NCBI GenBank assembly: GCA_002368605.1
Contig: DFEB01000037.1
Span: 33,894-88,506, forward strand
Source: Treponema sp. UBA3813
Lineage (GTDB): Bacteria > Spirochaetota > Spirochaetia > Treponematales > Treponemataceae
DNA: 54,613 nt
Reading direction: 5' to 3'
Below are positions 23,210-33,280 of this stretch, one piece after another; within the stretch, counting starts at the first letter, position 1; every line of letters begins with the position of its first letter. The notes beneath the pieces were generated by a model. That model saw only the letters and a list, made by a program, of their open reading frames with translations. It ran no database searches and was not told the DNA's origin. Made by a program: the position numbers and the translations under genes.

Positions 23210-24355
23210 ATGCAAAAAAAATCATATTCTGACAGGCGTTTCTTGTTCGTTTATTTAAATACTGGCAACGGTCATATTGCTCAAGCCAGGGTTTTAAAAG
23301 AAGCAATCGCAGAATATGCTCCTGAAGTCCATGTTGAGCTTCAAAGCGGATTCACTCAAAAGCAGCATATCGGGCATCGGATTCTCGAAACAACTTATGG
23401 AATCGCCTGCAATTATCTTCATGGCGCATGGCCGATTATTTATGGACTTGGCGAATATCCTTTCTTCCAAAAAATGGTTCGCTTCCACATGAAAGTCCAG
23501 ACAATTTCCCACTTTAAAAAACTACTTCGGGAACACAATATCACTGATGTCGTGAGTTTCCACTTTGCCCTTTCCCCTTCCATGAAAGACGCGATTCGCT
23601 CCGTAAATAAAAAGATCAATCTCACGGTCATTGTCACAGATCCATTTACCGGTCCAGAAGCATGGTTTTACAACCGAAAGCTGGACTATATCGTTTCTTC
23701 CGAGGATTTCCGCCGTTTCGGAATACAAGCTGGTGTCCGCGAAAAAGACATCCGTGTCATGCCTTTTCTTCTCAATAAAAAATATCGTGCTCCCGTCTCA
23801 AAAGATGAGATGCTCTCTCTCCGCCAACAATACGGCTTTCCTCAAGACAAGAGGCTGGTACTTCTTGCAGGTGGAGGCGAAGGTCTTCCAGGAACCCTTA
23901 AAATCATAAACCAATGTATAATCCACAAGGCTGACTTTTCAATCGCCGTCGTATGCGGCAGGAACAAAGCTCTTCAAAAATCACTCAAACTTCTCGCAAA
24001 GGCAAACAGCCGCCTCGACCTCCATGTATTTGGCTTCGTTGATTTCATGGACAGTCTCATCAAGATGAGCGATTTAGTCGTATCTAAGGCGGGTGCCTCT
24101 ACGGTCATGGAAATCGTCTCTCTCCGAAAGCCTGTCATCATCAACACTTACATTCATGGTCAGGAACTGGGAAACATGCGTTTCGTCGTTCAAAATGGCG
24201 CGGGATTTTTTATCCGTCATTCCGCAGACATTTTCCGCAAAATCAACCAGATTTTCTCCAGCGAAAAATCATATCAGGCTTGCCTTTCTCGCGCACAGGG
24301 GCTTTCAATCGACACTGATGTATCAAAAATCGTAAAATATCTTTTGGAAAAATAG
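23210..24355 (+). CDS. MGDG-synthase-like glycosyltransferase (GT28)
   Basis: A 381-residue GT28 enzyme of the monogalactosyldiacylglycerol synthase/MurG-like group. The N-terminal domain has the substrate loop [17 protein letters not shown], and the C-terminal domain has the donor-binding [21 protein letters not shown] plus [12 protein letters not shown]. Spirochaetes often contain glycosyl-diacylglycerols, so transfer of a sugar to diacylglycerol is likely. The sugar donor cannot be deduced. The gene ends 8 nt before the UPRT gene. Confidence 0.82.
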   Translation: MQKKSYSDRRFLFVYLNTGNGHIAQARVLKEAIAEYAPEVHVELQSGFTQKQHIGHRILETTYGIACNYLHGAWPIIYGLGEYPFFQKMVRFHMKVQTISHFKKLLREHNITDVVSFHFALSPSMKDAIRSVNKKINLTVIVTDPFTGPEAWFYNRKLDYIVSSEDFRRFGIQAGVREKDIRVMPFLLNKKYRAPVSKDEMLSLRQQYGFPQDKRLVLLAGGGEGLPGTLKIINQCIIHKADFSIAVVCGRNKALQKSLKLLAKANSRLDLHVFGFVDFMDSLIKMSDLVVSKAGASTVMEIVSLRKPVIINTYIHGQELGNMRFVVQNGAGFFIRHSADIFRKINQIFSSEKSYQACLSRAQGLSIDTDVSKIVKYLLEK

Positions 24356-24363
24356 GAGCAAGA

Positions 24364-25395
24364 ATGAGCAACAAAATTATTCTTAAAGCAGAAGATTTGG
24401 ACGGCTACCTCACAAGCGAGGACTTGGCCGATCTCAAAAAACTTGACGGCATGTTCAAGGAAACCATGAAGTCTTTTGATCCGGTTAATAAAGAAAAAAT
24501 CATCGAAGGCTACGACAAAATGGGCCACGAGATGCACGCAATCTGCAAAAAACATCCCCGGATTAAAGTCTACTCCTTTGAAACCGAGCAGCAGGCTCAG
24601 GCCGAGGCAAGCCGGGTTATCGCAAAACTCCGAGACGAGCGCACTGACCATCAGGAATTTATGTATTACAGCCAGCGGGCCTACGAAATGCTTTTCCGCA
24701 TGGCTTACATCAATCAAAAAACCGACAAAAAAGGCCATATCATCGTAAAAACACCAGTCAATTTCCCGGTTCAGAACTATGCGGTTCACAAAATCCCTGA
24801 CATCGACCATAAAATCCACAATACAGTCATGTGCGTCATGCTCAGGGGCGCCCTTCTTCCCAGCATGATTGTATCAAAGGAAATCGAGGAATATTCTTCA
24901 GATTCTTACCTCACGCCTTTCGCTCTCTTTAAAATCAGCCGCAACGATACAAAAAACGAAAGCAACATGGAATATGTCCTTGACTTGGACAAGTCTTTCT
25001 TCAATCTCGAAGATTTGAACGGAAAGGACTTGATTTTCGCCGACCCCATGAACGCAACTGGCGGCTCTCTGGTCACGGTAGTAAAATACTTGCAGGATCA
25101 GGGAGTAAAACCGGCTTCAATCGCCTTCTTCAACACCATTTCCACCCTCAAAGGCTCAATCCGGGTCACCCGTGCCCTACCTAATCTCACCTGCTACACT
25201 CTCTGGATGGATCCCGTCATGAACGAAAAGGCTTACATCATGCCAGGTCTTGGTGACGCGGGCGACCGTCTCAACGGATGCGACACAAAAGATCATCCCC
25301 GCAACATCATCCAGCTTCTCGCCGATTACGGCCACAACATTTCAGCCCTTTACCGAAGCCAGATGTTTGAAATCGAACGCACGGTTTTAGGATAA
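24364..25395 (+). CDS. upp: Uracil phosphoribosyltransferase with N-terminal extension
   Basis: A 343-residue protein whose C-terminal 210 residues are a UPRTase: [12 protein letters not shown], the PRPP loop [11 protein letters not shown], and the uracil-binding [15 protein letters not shown]. It salvages uracil to UMP. The first roughly 130 residues form a helical, charged extension ([22 protein letters not shown]) that is absent from standard 208-residue UPRTases; its role is unknown. AGGAG precedes the ATG. The next gene encodes the matching uracil permease, so the pair acts as uptake plus trapping. Confidence 0.88.
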   Translation: MSNKIILKAEDLDGYLTSEDLADLKKLDGMFKETMKSFDPVNKEKIIEGYDKMGHEMHAICKKHPRIKVYSFETEQQAQAEASRVIAKLRDERTDHQEFMYYSQRAYEMLFRMAYINQKTDKKGHIIVKTPVNFPVQNYAVHKIPDIDHKIHNTVMCVMLRGALLPSMIVSKEIEEYSSDSYLTPFALFKISRNDTKNESNMEYVLDLDKSFFNLEDLNGKDLIFADPMNATGGSLVTVVKYLQDQGVKPASIAFFNTISTLKGSIRVTRALPNLTCYTLWMDPVMNEKAYIMPGLGDAGDRLNGCDTKDHPRNIIQLLADYGHNISALYRSQMFEIERTVLG

Positions 25396-25413
25396 ACTTA
25401 TAAGGAGTTAAAA

Positions 25414-26763
25414 ATGGAATTAGTTTACGGAATCAAAGACCGCCCAAGTTTGGGTAAGGTCTTCTTGTTTGCCATTCAGCAGCTGCTTGCAATCATGGCG
25501 GCTACAATCGCAGTTCCGGCAATCGTGGGTAACGGGCTTACGGCTTCGGCAGCCCTTTTCGGCGCCGGCGTGGGAACATTCGTCTATCTTCTCTTCACAA
25601 AAAGCGCAAGCCCTGTCTTCTTGGGAAGCTCCTTCGCTTTCATCGGCTCGATGTTCTCTGCCTTTGGTGGTGCTGCATCAATCACAGTGGGCTACTGGGG
25701 CCTGATTATCGGTTCCCTCATGGCGGGAATCGTCTACATCATTATCGCACTTGCAGTTAAATTTTGTGGCATCGCTTGGATTGACAAGCTTATGCCGCCG
25801 GTCATCATCGGACCGACAGTGGCAATCATCGGTCTTTCCCTCTCAGGAAACGCTGTTCAAGACTTGATGAAGAGCAACATCGAGGGCGGAAGCTCCTATG
25901 TTGCCCTTATCTGCGGCCTTTTCACCCTTTTCGTAACAATGATGTGCTCAACCTACGGAAGCAAAATCGGAAAGCTCATTCCTTTCATTCAGGGAATTCT
26001 GGCAGGCTATATCCTCGCTTCGATTTTCGCAATCATCGGCCACGCCACCAACAATCCATCCCTCATCGTCATCAACTACTCTGCCCTCACGGAACTTGAC
26101 TTCTCAAAATTCTCAAGCTATCTTTCCCTTCCACGCTTCACTTTTGTTCTTGGAGGAGCCGAGGGACTCAAAGGCGTCACGGGAACTTACCTTCTCACGA
26201 TTTTCGCCGCTTATGTTCCCGTAGCTTTCGTTGTCTTTGCGGAGCATCTAGCCGACCACAAAAACCTTTCTGCAATCGTGGGCGTAAACCTTCTTGAAGA
26301 GCCGGGTCTCACCCGCACCCTTCTCGGCGACGGCGTTGGAACATTCGTTTCTACCCTCTTCGGCGGCTGTCCGAACACAACTTACGGCGAGTCAATCGGC
26401 TGCGTGGCAATCACCAGAAACGCCTCTACAATCTCAATCTGGGGCTGCGCGATTCTCTGTATCGTATTCAGCTTGCTCACTCCCCTCGTCGCTTTTTTGG
26501 AGACAATTCCGTCATGCGTCATGGGCGGCGTTTGCGTAGCCCTCTACGGATTTATCGCGGTTTCCGGCCTCAAGATGTTCCAGCAGGTCGATTTGAACAA
26601 AAACTCAAATCTTTTCGTAGCCAGCGTGATTCTGATTACGGGCGTCGGTGGCATGGTCGTTAAATTCGGAAAAGTCGAAATCCGAACCGTTGCCTGCGCC
26701 CTGATTCTGGGAATCATCACCAACATCCTGCTTTCACGCAAAAAAGAAGAAAAACCTGAATAA
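25414..26763 (+). CDS. uraA: Uracil/xanthine permease (NCS2 family)
   Basis: A 449-residue NCS2 transporter with about 14 membrane segments. Matches include the start LVYGIKDRPSLGKVFLFAIQQLLAIMAATIAVPAIVG, VFLGSSFAFIG, PPVIIGPTVAIIGLSL, AEHLADHKNLSAIVG, and GDGVGTFVSTLFGGCPNTTYGE. It imports uracil by proton symport. AAGGAG lies before the ATG. It follows the UPRTase gene by 18 nt and overlaps the next gene by one base (TAATG). Confidence 0.93.
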   Translation: MELVYGIKDRPSLGKVFLFAIQQLLAIMAATIAVPAIVGNGLTASAALFGAGVGTFVYLLFTKSASPVFLGSSFAFIGSMFSAFGGAASITVGYWGLIIGSLMAGIVYIIIALAVKFCGIAWIDKLMPPVIIGPTVAIIGLSLSGNAVQDLMKSNIEGGSSYVALICGLFTLFVTMMCSTYGSKIGKLIPFIQGILAGYILASIFAIIGHATNNPSLIVINYSALTELDFSKFSSYLSLPRFTFVLGGAEGLKGVTGTYLLTIFAAYVPVAFVVFAEHLADHKNLSAIVGVNLLEEPGLTRTLLGDGVGTFVSTLFGGCPNTTYGESIGCVAITRNASTISIWGCAILCIVFSLLTPLVAFLETIPSCVMGGVCVALYGFIAVSGLKMFQQVDLNKNSNLFVASVILITGVGGMVVKFGKVEIRTVACALILGIITNILLSRKKEEKPE

Positions 26764-27245
26764 TGTCAGAACCATTCTACAAAAATGGCCTTAAATTCGG
26801 CTGCAAGCGGTGTTCTTTCTGCTGCGGCCACTCACCGGGCTTCGTCTATCTTTCCTTGCGGGATTTAACGGAATTGCGCACTTTTCTCAAAATGAGCGTT
26901 ACGGAATTCGTATCAAAATACTGTCGCTGGGCTGATTATTACTACGGCGAGCAAGTCCTAGCCCTTCTGGAAAAAAAGAATTACGACTGCATTCTCTGGG
27001 AAAATGGCTGCTCCTGCTATTCTGCCCGCCCTGTCCAATGCTCCACCTATCCTTTCTGGTCTTGGATGATAAAAGACCAGGCGACCTGGGATGAATGTGC
27101 CCAGGACTGCCCTGGAATGAGAAACGAAGAAGGAAAACTCTGGACTTTTGAGGAAATTGAGGCCAACAAAAATGCCTACGACACAAACAAGCCCCTGACC
27201 CGCGCCCAAGTGGAAAAAATGCTGAACGAAGAGAAAATGTGTTAG
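26763..27245 (+). CDS. YkgJ-family cysteine cluster protein
   Basis: A 160-residue protein with the CxxCxxCC cluster near the start (GCKRCSFCCGHSPGFVYL) and further cysteines (ENGCSCYSARPVQCSTYPFW, CAQDC). Family members probably bind zinc or an iron-sulfur cluster; function is not established. It is translationally coupled to uraA, with no evident link to uracil uptake beyond the operon. Confidence 0.85.
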   Translation: MSEPFYKNGLKFGCKRCSFCCGHSPGFVYLSLRDLTELRTFLKMSVTEFVSKYCRWADYYYGEQVLALLEKKNYDCILWENGCSCYSARPVQCSTYPFWSWMIKDQATWDECAQDCPGMRNEEGKLWTFEEIEANKNAYDTNKPLTRAQVEKMLNEEKMC

Positions 27246-27271
27246 ACAGTGCTAACATTTTGCATTATAAT
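27240..27271 (+). promoter_or_regulatory. Promoter with overlapping inverted repeat upstream of the SDR gene
   Basis: -35 TAGACA (27243-27248), 17-nt spacer, -10 TATAAT (27266-27271). A second -10, TATAAT, lies at 27283-27288. The inverted repeat TGTTAG-N6-CTAACA (27240-27257) covers the -35 box and could be an operator; it can also form a weak terminator for the preceding gene. Confidence 0.5.
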
Positions 27272-27327
27272 CCTTCTTATGATATAATAAAATTTATTAA
27301 AGCTAATTTTAGGTTTTAGGAGGATTT

Positions 27328-28101
27328 ATGAATTCATATTTCGATTTAAAAGGACAGGTCGCCCTTGTAACAGGATGCTCTACAGGTCTTGGCGTTCAGA
27401 TGGCAAAAGCACTTGCAAATCAAGGTGCCAAAATCGTGGCAATCGCCCGCCGGAAGGATAAAATCGAAGCAGTTGCAAAAGAAATCGCCGACACATATAA
27501 AGTTGAGACTCTTGCAATTCCCTGTGACATCACTGATACAGAGCGCGTAAACGCAACAGTCGATGAAATCATGAAAAAATTCGGAAGAATCGACATCCTT
27601 ATCAACAATGCCGGAACAGGAGCCGTCGCCCCAGCCGAAGACATCACCGACGAGCAGTTCAACGGCGAGATGAATGTTGACCTTGCCGGCACCTTCAAAG
27701 TCGCCCGCGCCGTCGCCAAAAAAGCAATGATTCCCGCAAAATACGGAAGGGTCATCAATATCGCTTCAATGTACGGCCTTGTCGGCAACAAAATCGCGGG
27801 CAGCGCCCCCTACCATGCGGCAAAAGGCGGTGTCGTAAACCTTACGCGAGCTTTGGCCGCTGAATGGGGAAAATACAAAATCACCGTAAATTCAATTTGT
27901 CCAGGATATTTCTACACTCCACTCACAAAAGAGACTTTGGACTCAGATTTCTTCCAGCAGAACGCAAAGACAATGATTCCAATGGAGCGTTACGGAAATG
28001 AAGGCGAGCTTGACAGTGCGGCAATCTTCCTCGCAAGCCCAGCCTCAAGCTATGTCACAGGCGTAAATCTCCCGGTTGACGGCGGCTACACCTGTATGTA
28101 A
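27328..28101 (+). CDS. Short-chain dehydrogenase/reductase
   Basis: A 257-residue classical SDR. It has the cofactor loop TGCSTGLG, the NNAG motif, the catalytic Ser in INIASMYG, YHAAKGG (YxxxK) and a C-terminal PVDGGYTC end. The sequence is close to gluconate 5-dehydrogenase or KduD-type oxidoreductases, so a sugar acid substrate is plausible in a pectin-degrading organism. A 3-oxoacyl reductase is not excluded. Good AGGAGG ribosome binding site. Monocistronic, with its own promoter and terminator. Confidence 0.85.
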   Translation: MNSYFDLKGQVALVTGCSTGLGVQMAKALANQGAKIVAIARRKDKIEAVAKEIADTYKVETLAIPCDITDTERVNATVDEIMKKFGRIDILINNAGTGAVAPAEDITDEQFNGEMNVDLAGTFKVARAVAKKAMIPAKYGRVINIASMYGLVGNKIAGSAPYHAAKGGVVNLTRALAAEWGKYKITVNSICPGYFYTPLTKETLDSDFFQQNAKTMIPMERYGNEGELDSAAIFLASPASSYVTGVNLPVDGGYTCM

Positions 28102-28110
28102 TTTTTAAAC

Positions 28111-28152
28111 AAAAAAGGGGAAGGCAACCTTTCTCAAAAGGTTTCTTCCCCC
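28111..28152 (-). terminator. Terminator of the REC-GGDEF gene
   Basis: Minus-strand stem GGGGAAG..AACCTTT with AAAGGTT..CTTCCCC (28116-28152), followed by TTTTTTG on the minus strand. Confidence 0.75.
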
Positions 28153-28156
28153 TTTC

Positions 28157-28189
28157 AATCCCTCATCTTCCAAAGGTGGGGGATTTTTT
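28157..28189 (+). terminator. Terminator of the SDR gene
   Basis: A 13-bp stem (28157-28185, arms beginning AATCCC and ending GGGATT) with loop CCA, followed by a T run to 28189 on the plus strand. Confidence 0.75.
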
Positions 28190-29498
28190 ATTCAATCATC
28201 CCCTGCTCAAAAGAAAGTGAAAACATAGCAGAAGAATCTGCGTTTTTCCAGTTTTGCATAATTCTTTCAGTGACGGTATTAATATCTGAATTAGAAATTT
28301 CCGGGAGCATGACAATAAACTGGAGCGCATTGTTTTTGGTCACCAAATCACTCTGCCTCAAGGAAGAGCACAGAACTTCCATAAATTCATCGGCGGCATC
28401 TTCAATCGGAACGGCGGCATGTTCCTTTTCTTTAAGCATAAAAAGCAATATTGCCGCTTCATTATTATAATTTGCCTTGAGACGGCTATAAAACTGATAC
28501 ATGGAACGGAAATGCTCAAAAGAAAGCAAAAATGCCCCCTTATTCTTGTTTCGTTCACTTAAAATTTTTATGGCATTCCTCAAATCACCAGACTGAGATT
28601 CTTCTTTTTGGTTATCCTCGGACAAATCGGTGTAGAACATGTAGCCGTGCTTGCCGTTTTGTTTTACCGTATAGAGGGCTTTGTCTGCCTTTTTATGCAA
28701 AGAAGCGAAATCAGTGCCTTCATTTGGAACAAAGACACAGCCAATGGACGCTCCCAGAGGAATTGTCATATCCTCGCCCATAAATTCTTTTGCGGCATCA
28801 AGAATATACTTGTTTATAAAGCGGGATTTTTTTTCGATTACAATGTCCTCTTTTACATTCTGGCAGAAAGCGATGAATTCGTCCCCACCGAGCCGGCCAA
28901 CCACATCAATGGGACGAACGACTGCCTTTAAAATCTCGGCAAATCGAATGAGGATTTTGTCGCCCATGTCGTGACCGTACATGTCATTAACGAGCTTGAA
29001 GCTGTCCAAATCAATCATCATGAGAACGCCATGTGCCGATTTGCAGAGTTCGGCAATTTCGCCCTCAGAAGAAAATTTATTCAAGAGACCTGTCATTGGA
29101 TCCATGACGGCGGCCTGCTTTAAGCCCTGGATTTTTTCGACAGTTTGGAGAATGTTCCCCACCCGTTTGAGCAGGATATCGGCACGGAAAGGCTTGTGAA
29201 TAAAATCCATGGCACCGTTCTCGAAGCCCTTGCTTTCCGTTTCCTCGTTGGTGTCGGCGGTCATGAACATGAAGGGAATCTGCTCGTTGTACTCTTTCTG
29301 AAGTGACTGTTGAAGTTCGTAGCCTGACATTCCCGGCATTCGTAAATCAGAGAGAACCATATCAGGCTTTTCTTTTTTAAAAAGCTGAATTGCCTCTTCG
29401 CCGGAACTTGCGCATACCGTTGAATAGGCTGAAGAAAGAATATGATTCGTCATCATCAGAGAAATTTTTTCGTCATCAACAATCATTATCTTTTTCAT
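28188..29498 (-). CDS. Response regulator diguanylate cyclase (REC-GGDEF-GGDEF*)
   Basis: A 436-residue protein. Residues 1-120 form a receiver (IVDDEKISLMM, phospho-Asp in LSDLRMPGMSG). Residues 130-300 form an active GGDEF domain (RLGGDEFIAF) with the inhibitory RxxD site five residues before it (RPIDVVGRLGGDEF). The C-terminal 120 residues resemble a second, degenerate GGDEF domain (RQSDLVTKNNALQFIVMLPE at the corresponding place). It should make c-di-GMP when phosphorylated. Divergent from the REC-EAL gene, so making and breaking enzymes share an intergenic region. Confidence 0.88.
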   Translation of the reverse strand: MKKIMIVDDEKISLMMTNHILSSAYSTVCASSGEEAIQLFKKEKPDMVLSDLRMPGMSGYELQQSLQKEYNEQIPFMFMTADTNEETESKGFENGAMDFIHKPFRADILLKRVGNILQTVEKIQGLKQAAVMDPMTGLLNKFSSEGEIAELCKSAHGVLMMIDLDSFKLVNDMYGHDMGDKILIRFAEILKAVVRPIDVVGRLGGDEFIAFCQNVKEDIVIEKKSRFINKYILDAAKEFMGEDMTIPLGASIGCVFVPNEGTDFASLHKKADKALYTVKQNGKHGYMFYTDLSEDNQKEESQSGDLRNAIKILSERNKNKGAFLLSFEHFRSMYQFYSRLKANYNNEAAILLFMLKEKEHAAVPIEDAADEFMEVLCSSLRQSDLVTKNNALQFIVMLPEISNSDINTVTERIMQNWKNADSSAMFSLSFEQGMIE

Positions 29499-29672
29499 AA
29501 ACAGCCACCATTCATTAAAAAAAGGTAAGAGTAATATGTAAAGATTTTACCATAGGATTTCTGAATTCACAATGTTTTAAATTTCAGATTTTTTTAAAAA
29601 TTTCCCGTAATTTTTCTGTGCATTTTGGAAAAAACGGTTTATAATATTTTGTTATAAGGAATTAACAAAAAA

Positions 29673-31406
29673 ATGATTCGACGAGATACCGAATTTAAAC
29701 GAACCGTTCTGGTTGTTGACGATGAAGATGTAAACCGCGCTCTTCTTGGTGCGATTATCGAACAGAAATACAATGTACTGTATGCAAAAAACGGAAAGGA
29801 AGCCTTAGACCAAATCAAACAAAACGCCGACGGTCTTTCCCTTGTCCTTTTGGACATTCTCATGCCAGAAATGGACGGCTACGAAGTCCTGGGCGAAATC
29901 AACAAAGACTCAAAACTCAAAAAAATTCCGGTTGTCGTACTCACCAGCGAAAAATCCGCCGAAGTCAAAAGCCTTGAACTGGGAGCGGCAGACTTCCTTT
30001 CAAAACCCTACGACCTTCCCGAAGTCATTCTTGCGCGAGTCCAGCATTCAATCCAGCTTTTTGAAGGCAATAAAATCATTCAGGCCACCGAAAACGATGC
30101 CCTCACCAACCTTTACACGCCGGAATTCTTCTTTGAATACGGCCATCAATACGATAAGCGGCATCCAAGTCACGAGATGGACTCAATCGTCATCGATTTC
30201 AGCCGCTTCCATCTTTTAAACGAGCTTCACGGTCGCGAAACTGGCGACGAAGTTCTTATCAAAATTGCCGATGGAATCCGAGAAATCTTCAACGAAATCT
30301 TCGGGATTGCCTGCCGCCACGACGCAGACACTTTCTATCTTTACACAAAACACCGGGCTGAATACACAAGCGTTATCGAAAAAATCACGGTCAAACTCAT
30401 TTCTATCCTAAAATCTCAGGAAATTCGGATCCGAATGGGCGTATATTTTGACAAAGCCCACGAAATTCCATTTGAGTCTCGCTTTGACCGGGCTTTACAG
30501 GCTTGCAACGGCTTACGAAACAAACACGGCTCAGCGGTCGCAATTTACGACGAAGAAATGCATCAAAAAGAAATGTTTGCAGCCCGCTTGCTGGAAGATT
30601 TTGACACTGCAATCCGCGAAAAACAATTCAGGGTTTATTTCCAGCCAAAATACAACATCACTGGTGACACTCCCCTGCTCTCAAGCTCCGAGGCTCTTAT
30701 CCGCTGGATTCACCCGGAACTGGGCTTCATCCGCCCTGATTTGTTCATTCCCCTCTTTGAGGAAAACGGTCTGGTTCAAAAGCTCGACCGCTATGTCTGG
30801 AAGGAGGCCGCCGAACAAATCAAAAAATGGCGTGACAAATACGGCATAACAAAGCCCGTTTCAGTGAATGTAAGCCGGGTTGACATCTCTGACCCCGACA
30901 TGACCGACTATATCTGTAAAATCGTCAACGAAAACGAAATTTCTTCCCACGATTATCTTCTTGAAATCACGGAATCAGCCTACACTGACAATTCCCAGCA
31001 GATTATCGACATCGTAAACAATTTGCGCAACAAAGGATTCCGTATCGAAATGGACGACTTTGGCTCAGGCTACTCTTCCCTCAACATGCTGACCACCCTT
31101 CCCATTGACGCTCTCAAACTCGACAAAGGCTTTATCAACAATATTGCCCACGGAAACAAAGAAATGCGCATGGTAGAGCTGATTCTCGAAATAGCCGAAT
31201 TCCTTAAAGTCCCCGTCATCGCAGAAGGTGTGGAAACGAGGGAACAGCTGGAGCTTTTAAAAATAGCAAAATGCGATGTCATTCAAGGCTACTATTTCTC
31301 AAAACCACTCCCACCCGAAGAATTTAACGCCCTCATCGAAAAAGACATTGAAGTACGAAAAGAACTTAAAGCAAAAGAAAAGGAAAAAGAACAGAAACAA
31401 CGCTAA
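29673..31406 (+). CDS. Response regulator c-di-GMP phosphodiesterase (REC-GGDEF*-EAL)
   Basis: A 577-residue protein: receiver (VVDDEDVNRALL, LVLLDILMPEMDGYE), a degenerate GGDEF (RHDADTFYLYT in place of RxGGDEF) and an EAL domain with SSEALIRWIHPELG, VNVSRVDI, LEITESAY, EMDDFGSGYSS, LKLDKGFI, IAEGVETREQ and QGYYFSKPL. Phosphorylation should control c-di-GMP hydrolysis. TATAAT (29640-29645) and a distant AAGGA precede the ATG. The next gene encodes an HPt protein that could donate or drain phosphate. Confidence 0.9.
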   Translation: MIRRDTEFKRTVLVVDDEDVNRALLGAIIEQKYNVLYAKNGKEALDQIKQNADGLSLVLLDILMPEMDGYEVLGEINKDSKLKKIPVVVLTSEKSAEVKSLELGAADFLSKPYDLPEVILARVQHSIQLFEGNKIIQATENDALTNLYTPEFFFEYGHQYDKRHPSHEMDSIVIDFSRFHLLNELHGRETGDEVLIKIADGIREIFNEIFGIACRHDADTFYLYTKHRAEYTSVIEKITVKLISILKSQEIRIRMGVYFDKAHEIPFESRFDRALQACNGLRNKHGSAVAIYDEEMHQKEMFAARLLEDFDTAIREKQFRVYFQPKYNITGDTPLLSSSEALIRWIHPELGFIRPDLFIPLFEENGLVQKLDRYVWKEAAEQIKKWRDKYGITKPVSVNVSRVDISDPDMTDYICKIVNENEISSHDYLLEITESAYTDNSQQIIDIVNNLRNKGFRIEMDDFGSGYSSLNMLTTLPIDALKLDKGFINNIAHGNKEMRMVELILEIAEFLKVPVIAEGVETREQLELLKIAKCDVIQGYYFSKPLPPEEFNALIEKDIEVRKELKAKEKEKEQKQR

Positions 31407-31429
31407 GTCGAAGTTTAAAAGGAGAAACT

Positions 31430-31765
31430 ATGATTACGATTGAATCACTTAAATCTTACGGCGCAAATGTTGAAGAAGGACTGGCTCGCTGCCTTAACAA
31501 AGAAGATTTTTACATTAAAATGGTAAATCTTGGTTTAAAAGACGAACGATTTGATAAGCTGGCTGACATTCTCGCCTCAAAAGATTTGGACTCTGCTTTT
31601 GAAGCCTGCCATGCCTTAAAAGGCGTTATCGGAAACCTTGCCCTCACCCCGCTTTACGAGCCAATCAGCAAGATGACAGAATTGCTTCGTGCCAATACCG
31701 ATACGGATTACTCAGAGCTTGTCGCTGAAGTCAAAAGTCAGCGCGACAAACTCCTTGCAATGTAA
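31430..31765 (+). CDS. HPt-domain phosphotransfer protein
   Basis: A 111-residue single-domain histidine phosphotransfer protein. The phospho-His is in FEACHALKGVIGNLAL, with helices before and after that fit a four-helix HPt bundle. AAGGAG before the ATG. It lies 23 nt after the REC-EAL gene, suggesting the two form a phosphorelay branch, perhaps shared with the divergent REC-GGDEF protein. Confidence 0.87.
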   Translation: MITIESLKSYGANVEEGLARCLNKEDFYIKMVNLGLKDERFDKLADILASKDLDSAFEACHALKGVIGNLALTPLYEPISKMTELLRANTDTDYSELVAEVKSQRDKLLAM

Positions 31766-31776
31766 AATCCCCTTAT

Positions 31777-33246
31777 CTACTTCCAAATAGAAGTAAGGGC
31801 CGGAAGTGAAAGCAAGACAGGATTTCCGCGTACATCAGTCACAAGAATTCCCTCGCTGAAGAAGTTGAGCGGGCTTGCACCGTTGATTGCAACATCACTC
31901 TTCTTTTTGAGATTAAGATTTTTATCGTAAGAAGCAAGATAGTATTTTCCATTTTCATTGACAATCACATAGAAAGCGTCCCCACTCTGCACAAGAGAAG
32001 AATTTTCTGAAAGAGTTTCCGCGCTCTGCTTTTTGATTTCCAAAGTCACTGAATCGACAAGGCAAAGCTTTACAGCCGCTTTTTTGTCGTTTACGCCACA
32101 CACAGCCACAAAAGCCTCTCCCAAAGTCTCATTGCTTCCATCGTCTTTTGGAACACTTACATTTGATACAGGGAAAATAGATTTCTCACGGATTTGCTTT
32201 AATGATGACTTTTTGACAACATTTCCGTTTTCCGGGTTGACCGTCATAAGCGAATACAGTTTATTCTTTTCGTCAACAATAAAAAGACTTGTAAGATAGT
32301 TCTGATTCTGACTTTGGCTTGCCTTTGCGACTTCTTCTTTTTTAACCTCAGTCTTATCTTTTGCAATTTGCTCTCGTTCAGTCTTTACTTCTTCGCCTTT
32401 TTTATCGGCGAGCTTCTGCTGTTTCTCTGACTCTTTGGCACTTGCGCTTGCACTTACTTTGTCACCGTCTTTTTTTGCCTGAGCTGCTTCTTTCTGAGCT
32501 GCCTTTGCCTTTTCGCTGGCATCCCCTGCTTCTTTTTCTTTTATATCGGTGAGTTTTTCGCGAGTCTCCACGCTTTTGTCAGTTTCGGCCCGCAATGCCT
32601 CGATAACCTTGTTGTCACTGATTTCAGAAGTTTCGATTGAGGCAGTTCCTGCTGAAATTTCACCAAGAGGAATGACAATCTGCGTTTTGCCAGCCCAATC
32701 TTCCCAATTTGTACTCAAACCAACGGCCTCTTCGGTTAGGTATGTAAGAACTGCATTTTTGTATTTTGAAGAGAAATTTGAAAGCTGGCCGCGGTAAACC
32801 GCATTGTAGACCGTGACGAAAACTGCAAGGGTCTCGGCATCTTCCATTGAATAACCGTAGGCCGCCATGAGGTAACCAGTGATGATTCTGCGCAAATTGT
32901 TGATATGGTCAACGCCTGCCGTTGCATTCAAGAAAAGAATGTCTGCATCAAGCCCCTGCTCATCGATACCGCCAACAACATGATAGACTGAGTATTTTGC
33001 ATTGGGCTGCACCGACAAAGGGTTTTCAACATCAGCTGCAACTTCGTTACCAAGTGCCGTTCCTATTCCAAGAATTGCCGCAGCCGAATCTATGATTCTG
33101 TGAGTGCCGCCATAGTTCTCAAATTGCACGGCCGCATCCTGAGCAGACTGCAATTCGTTCTTATTAACATCAAGGGTAAAAACCTGAGAAGAAAACAAGA
33201 AAATTCCTGAAAGCACGAATGCCGTCTTCATCAACAATTTTTTCAT
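31777..33246 (-). CDS. P83/100 family spirochaete protein
   Basis: A 489-residue exported protein with a signal peptide (MKKLLMKTAFVLSGIFLFSSQVFTLD). Residues 25-200 match the Borrelia P83/100 domain (FENYGGTHRIIDSAAAI, YSVYHVVGGIDEQGLDADI, TAGVDHINNLRRIITGYL, YGYSMEDAETLAVFVTVYNAVYRG). A charged Lys/Glu/Ala-rich stretch (about residues 225-310) is a probable coiled coil. The C-terminal 170 residues look like a beta-rich domain. Function is not established; it is typical of spirochaetes. It follows two tiny membrane proteins and a stomatin gene. Confidence 0.88.
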   Translation of the reverse strand: MKKLLMKTAFVLSGIFLFSSQVFTLDVNKNELQSAQDAAVQFENYGGTHRIIDSAAAILGIGTALGNEVAADVENPLSVQPNAKYSVYHVVGGIDEQGLDADILFLNATAGVDHINNLRRIITGYLMAAYGYSMEDAETLAVFVTVYNAVYRGQLSNFSSKYKNAVLTYLTEEAVGLSTNWEDWAGKTQIVIPLGEISAGTASIETSEISDNKVIEALRAETDKSVETREKLTDIKEKEAGDASEKAKAAQKEAAQAKKDGDKVSASASAKESEKQQKLADKKGEEVKTEREQIAKDKTEVKKEEVAKASQSQNQNYLTSLFIVDEKNKLYSLMTVNPENGNVVKKSSLKQIREKSIFPVSNVSVPKDDGSNETLGEAFVAVCGVNDKKAAVKLCLVDSVTLEIKKQSAETLSENSSLVQSGDAFYVIVNENGKYYLASYDKNLNLKKKSDVAINGASPLNFFSEGILVTDVRGNPVLLSLPALTSIWK

Positions 33247-33280
33247 AACCTTTCCTTATGTAGCTTATGACTCAAACTGA

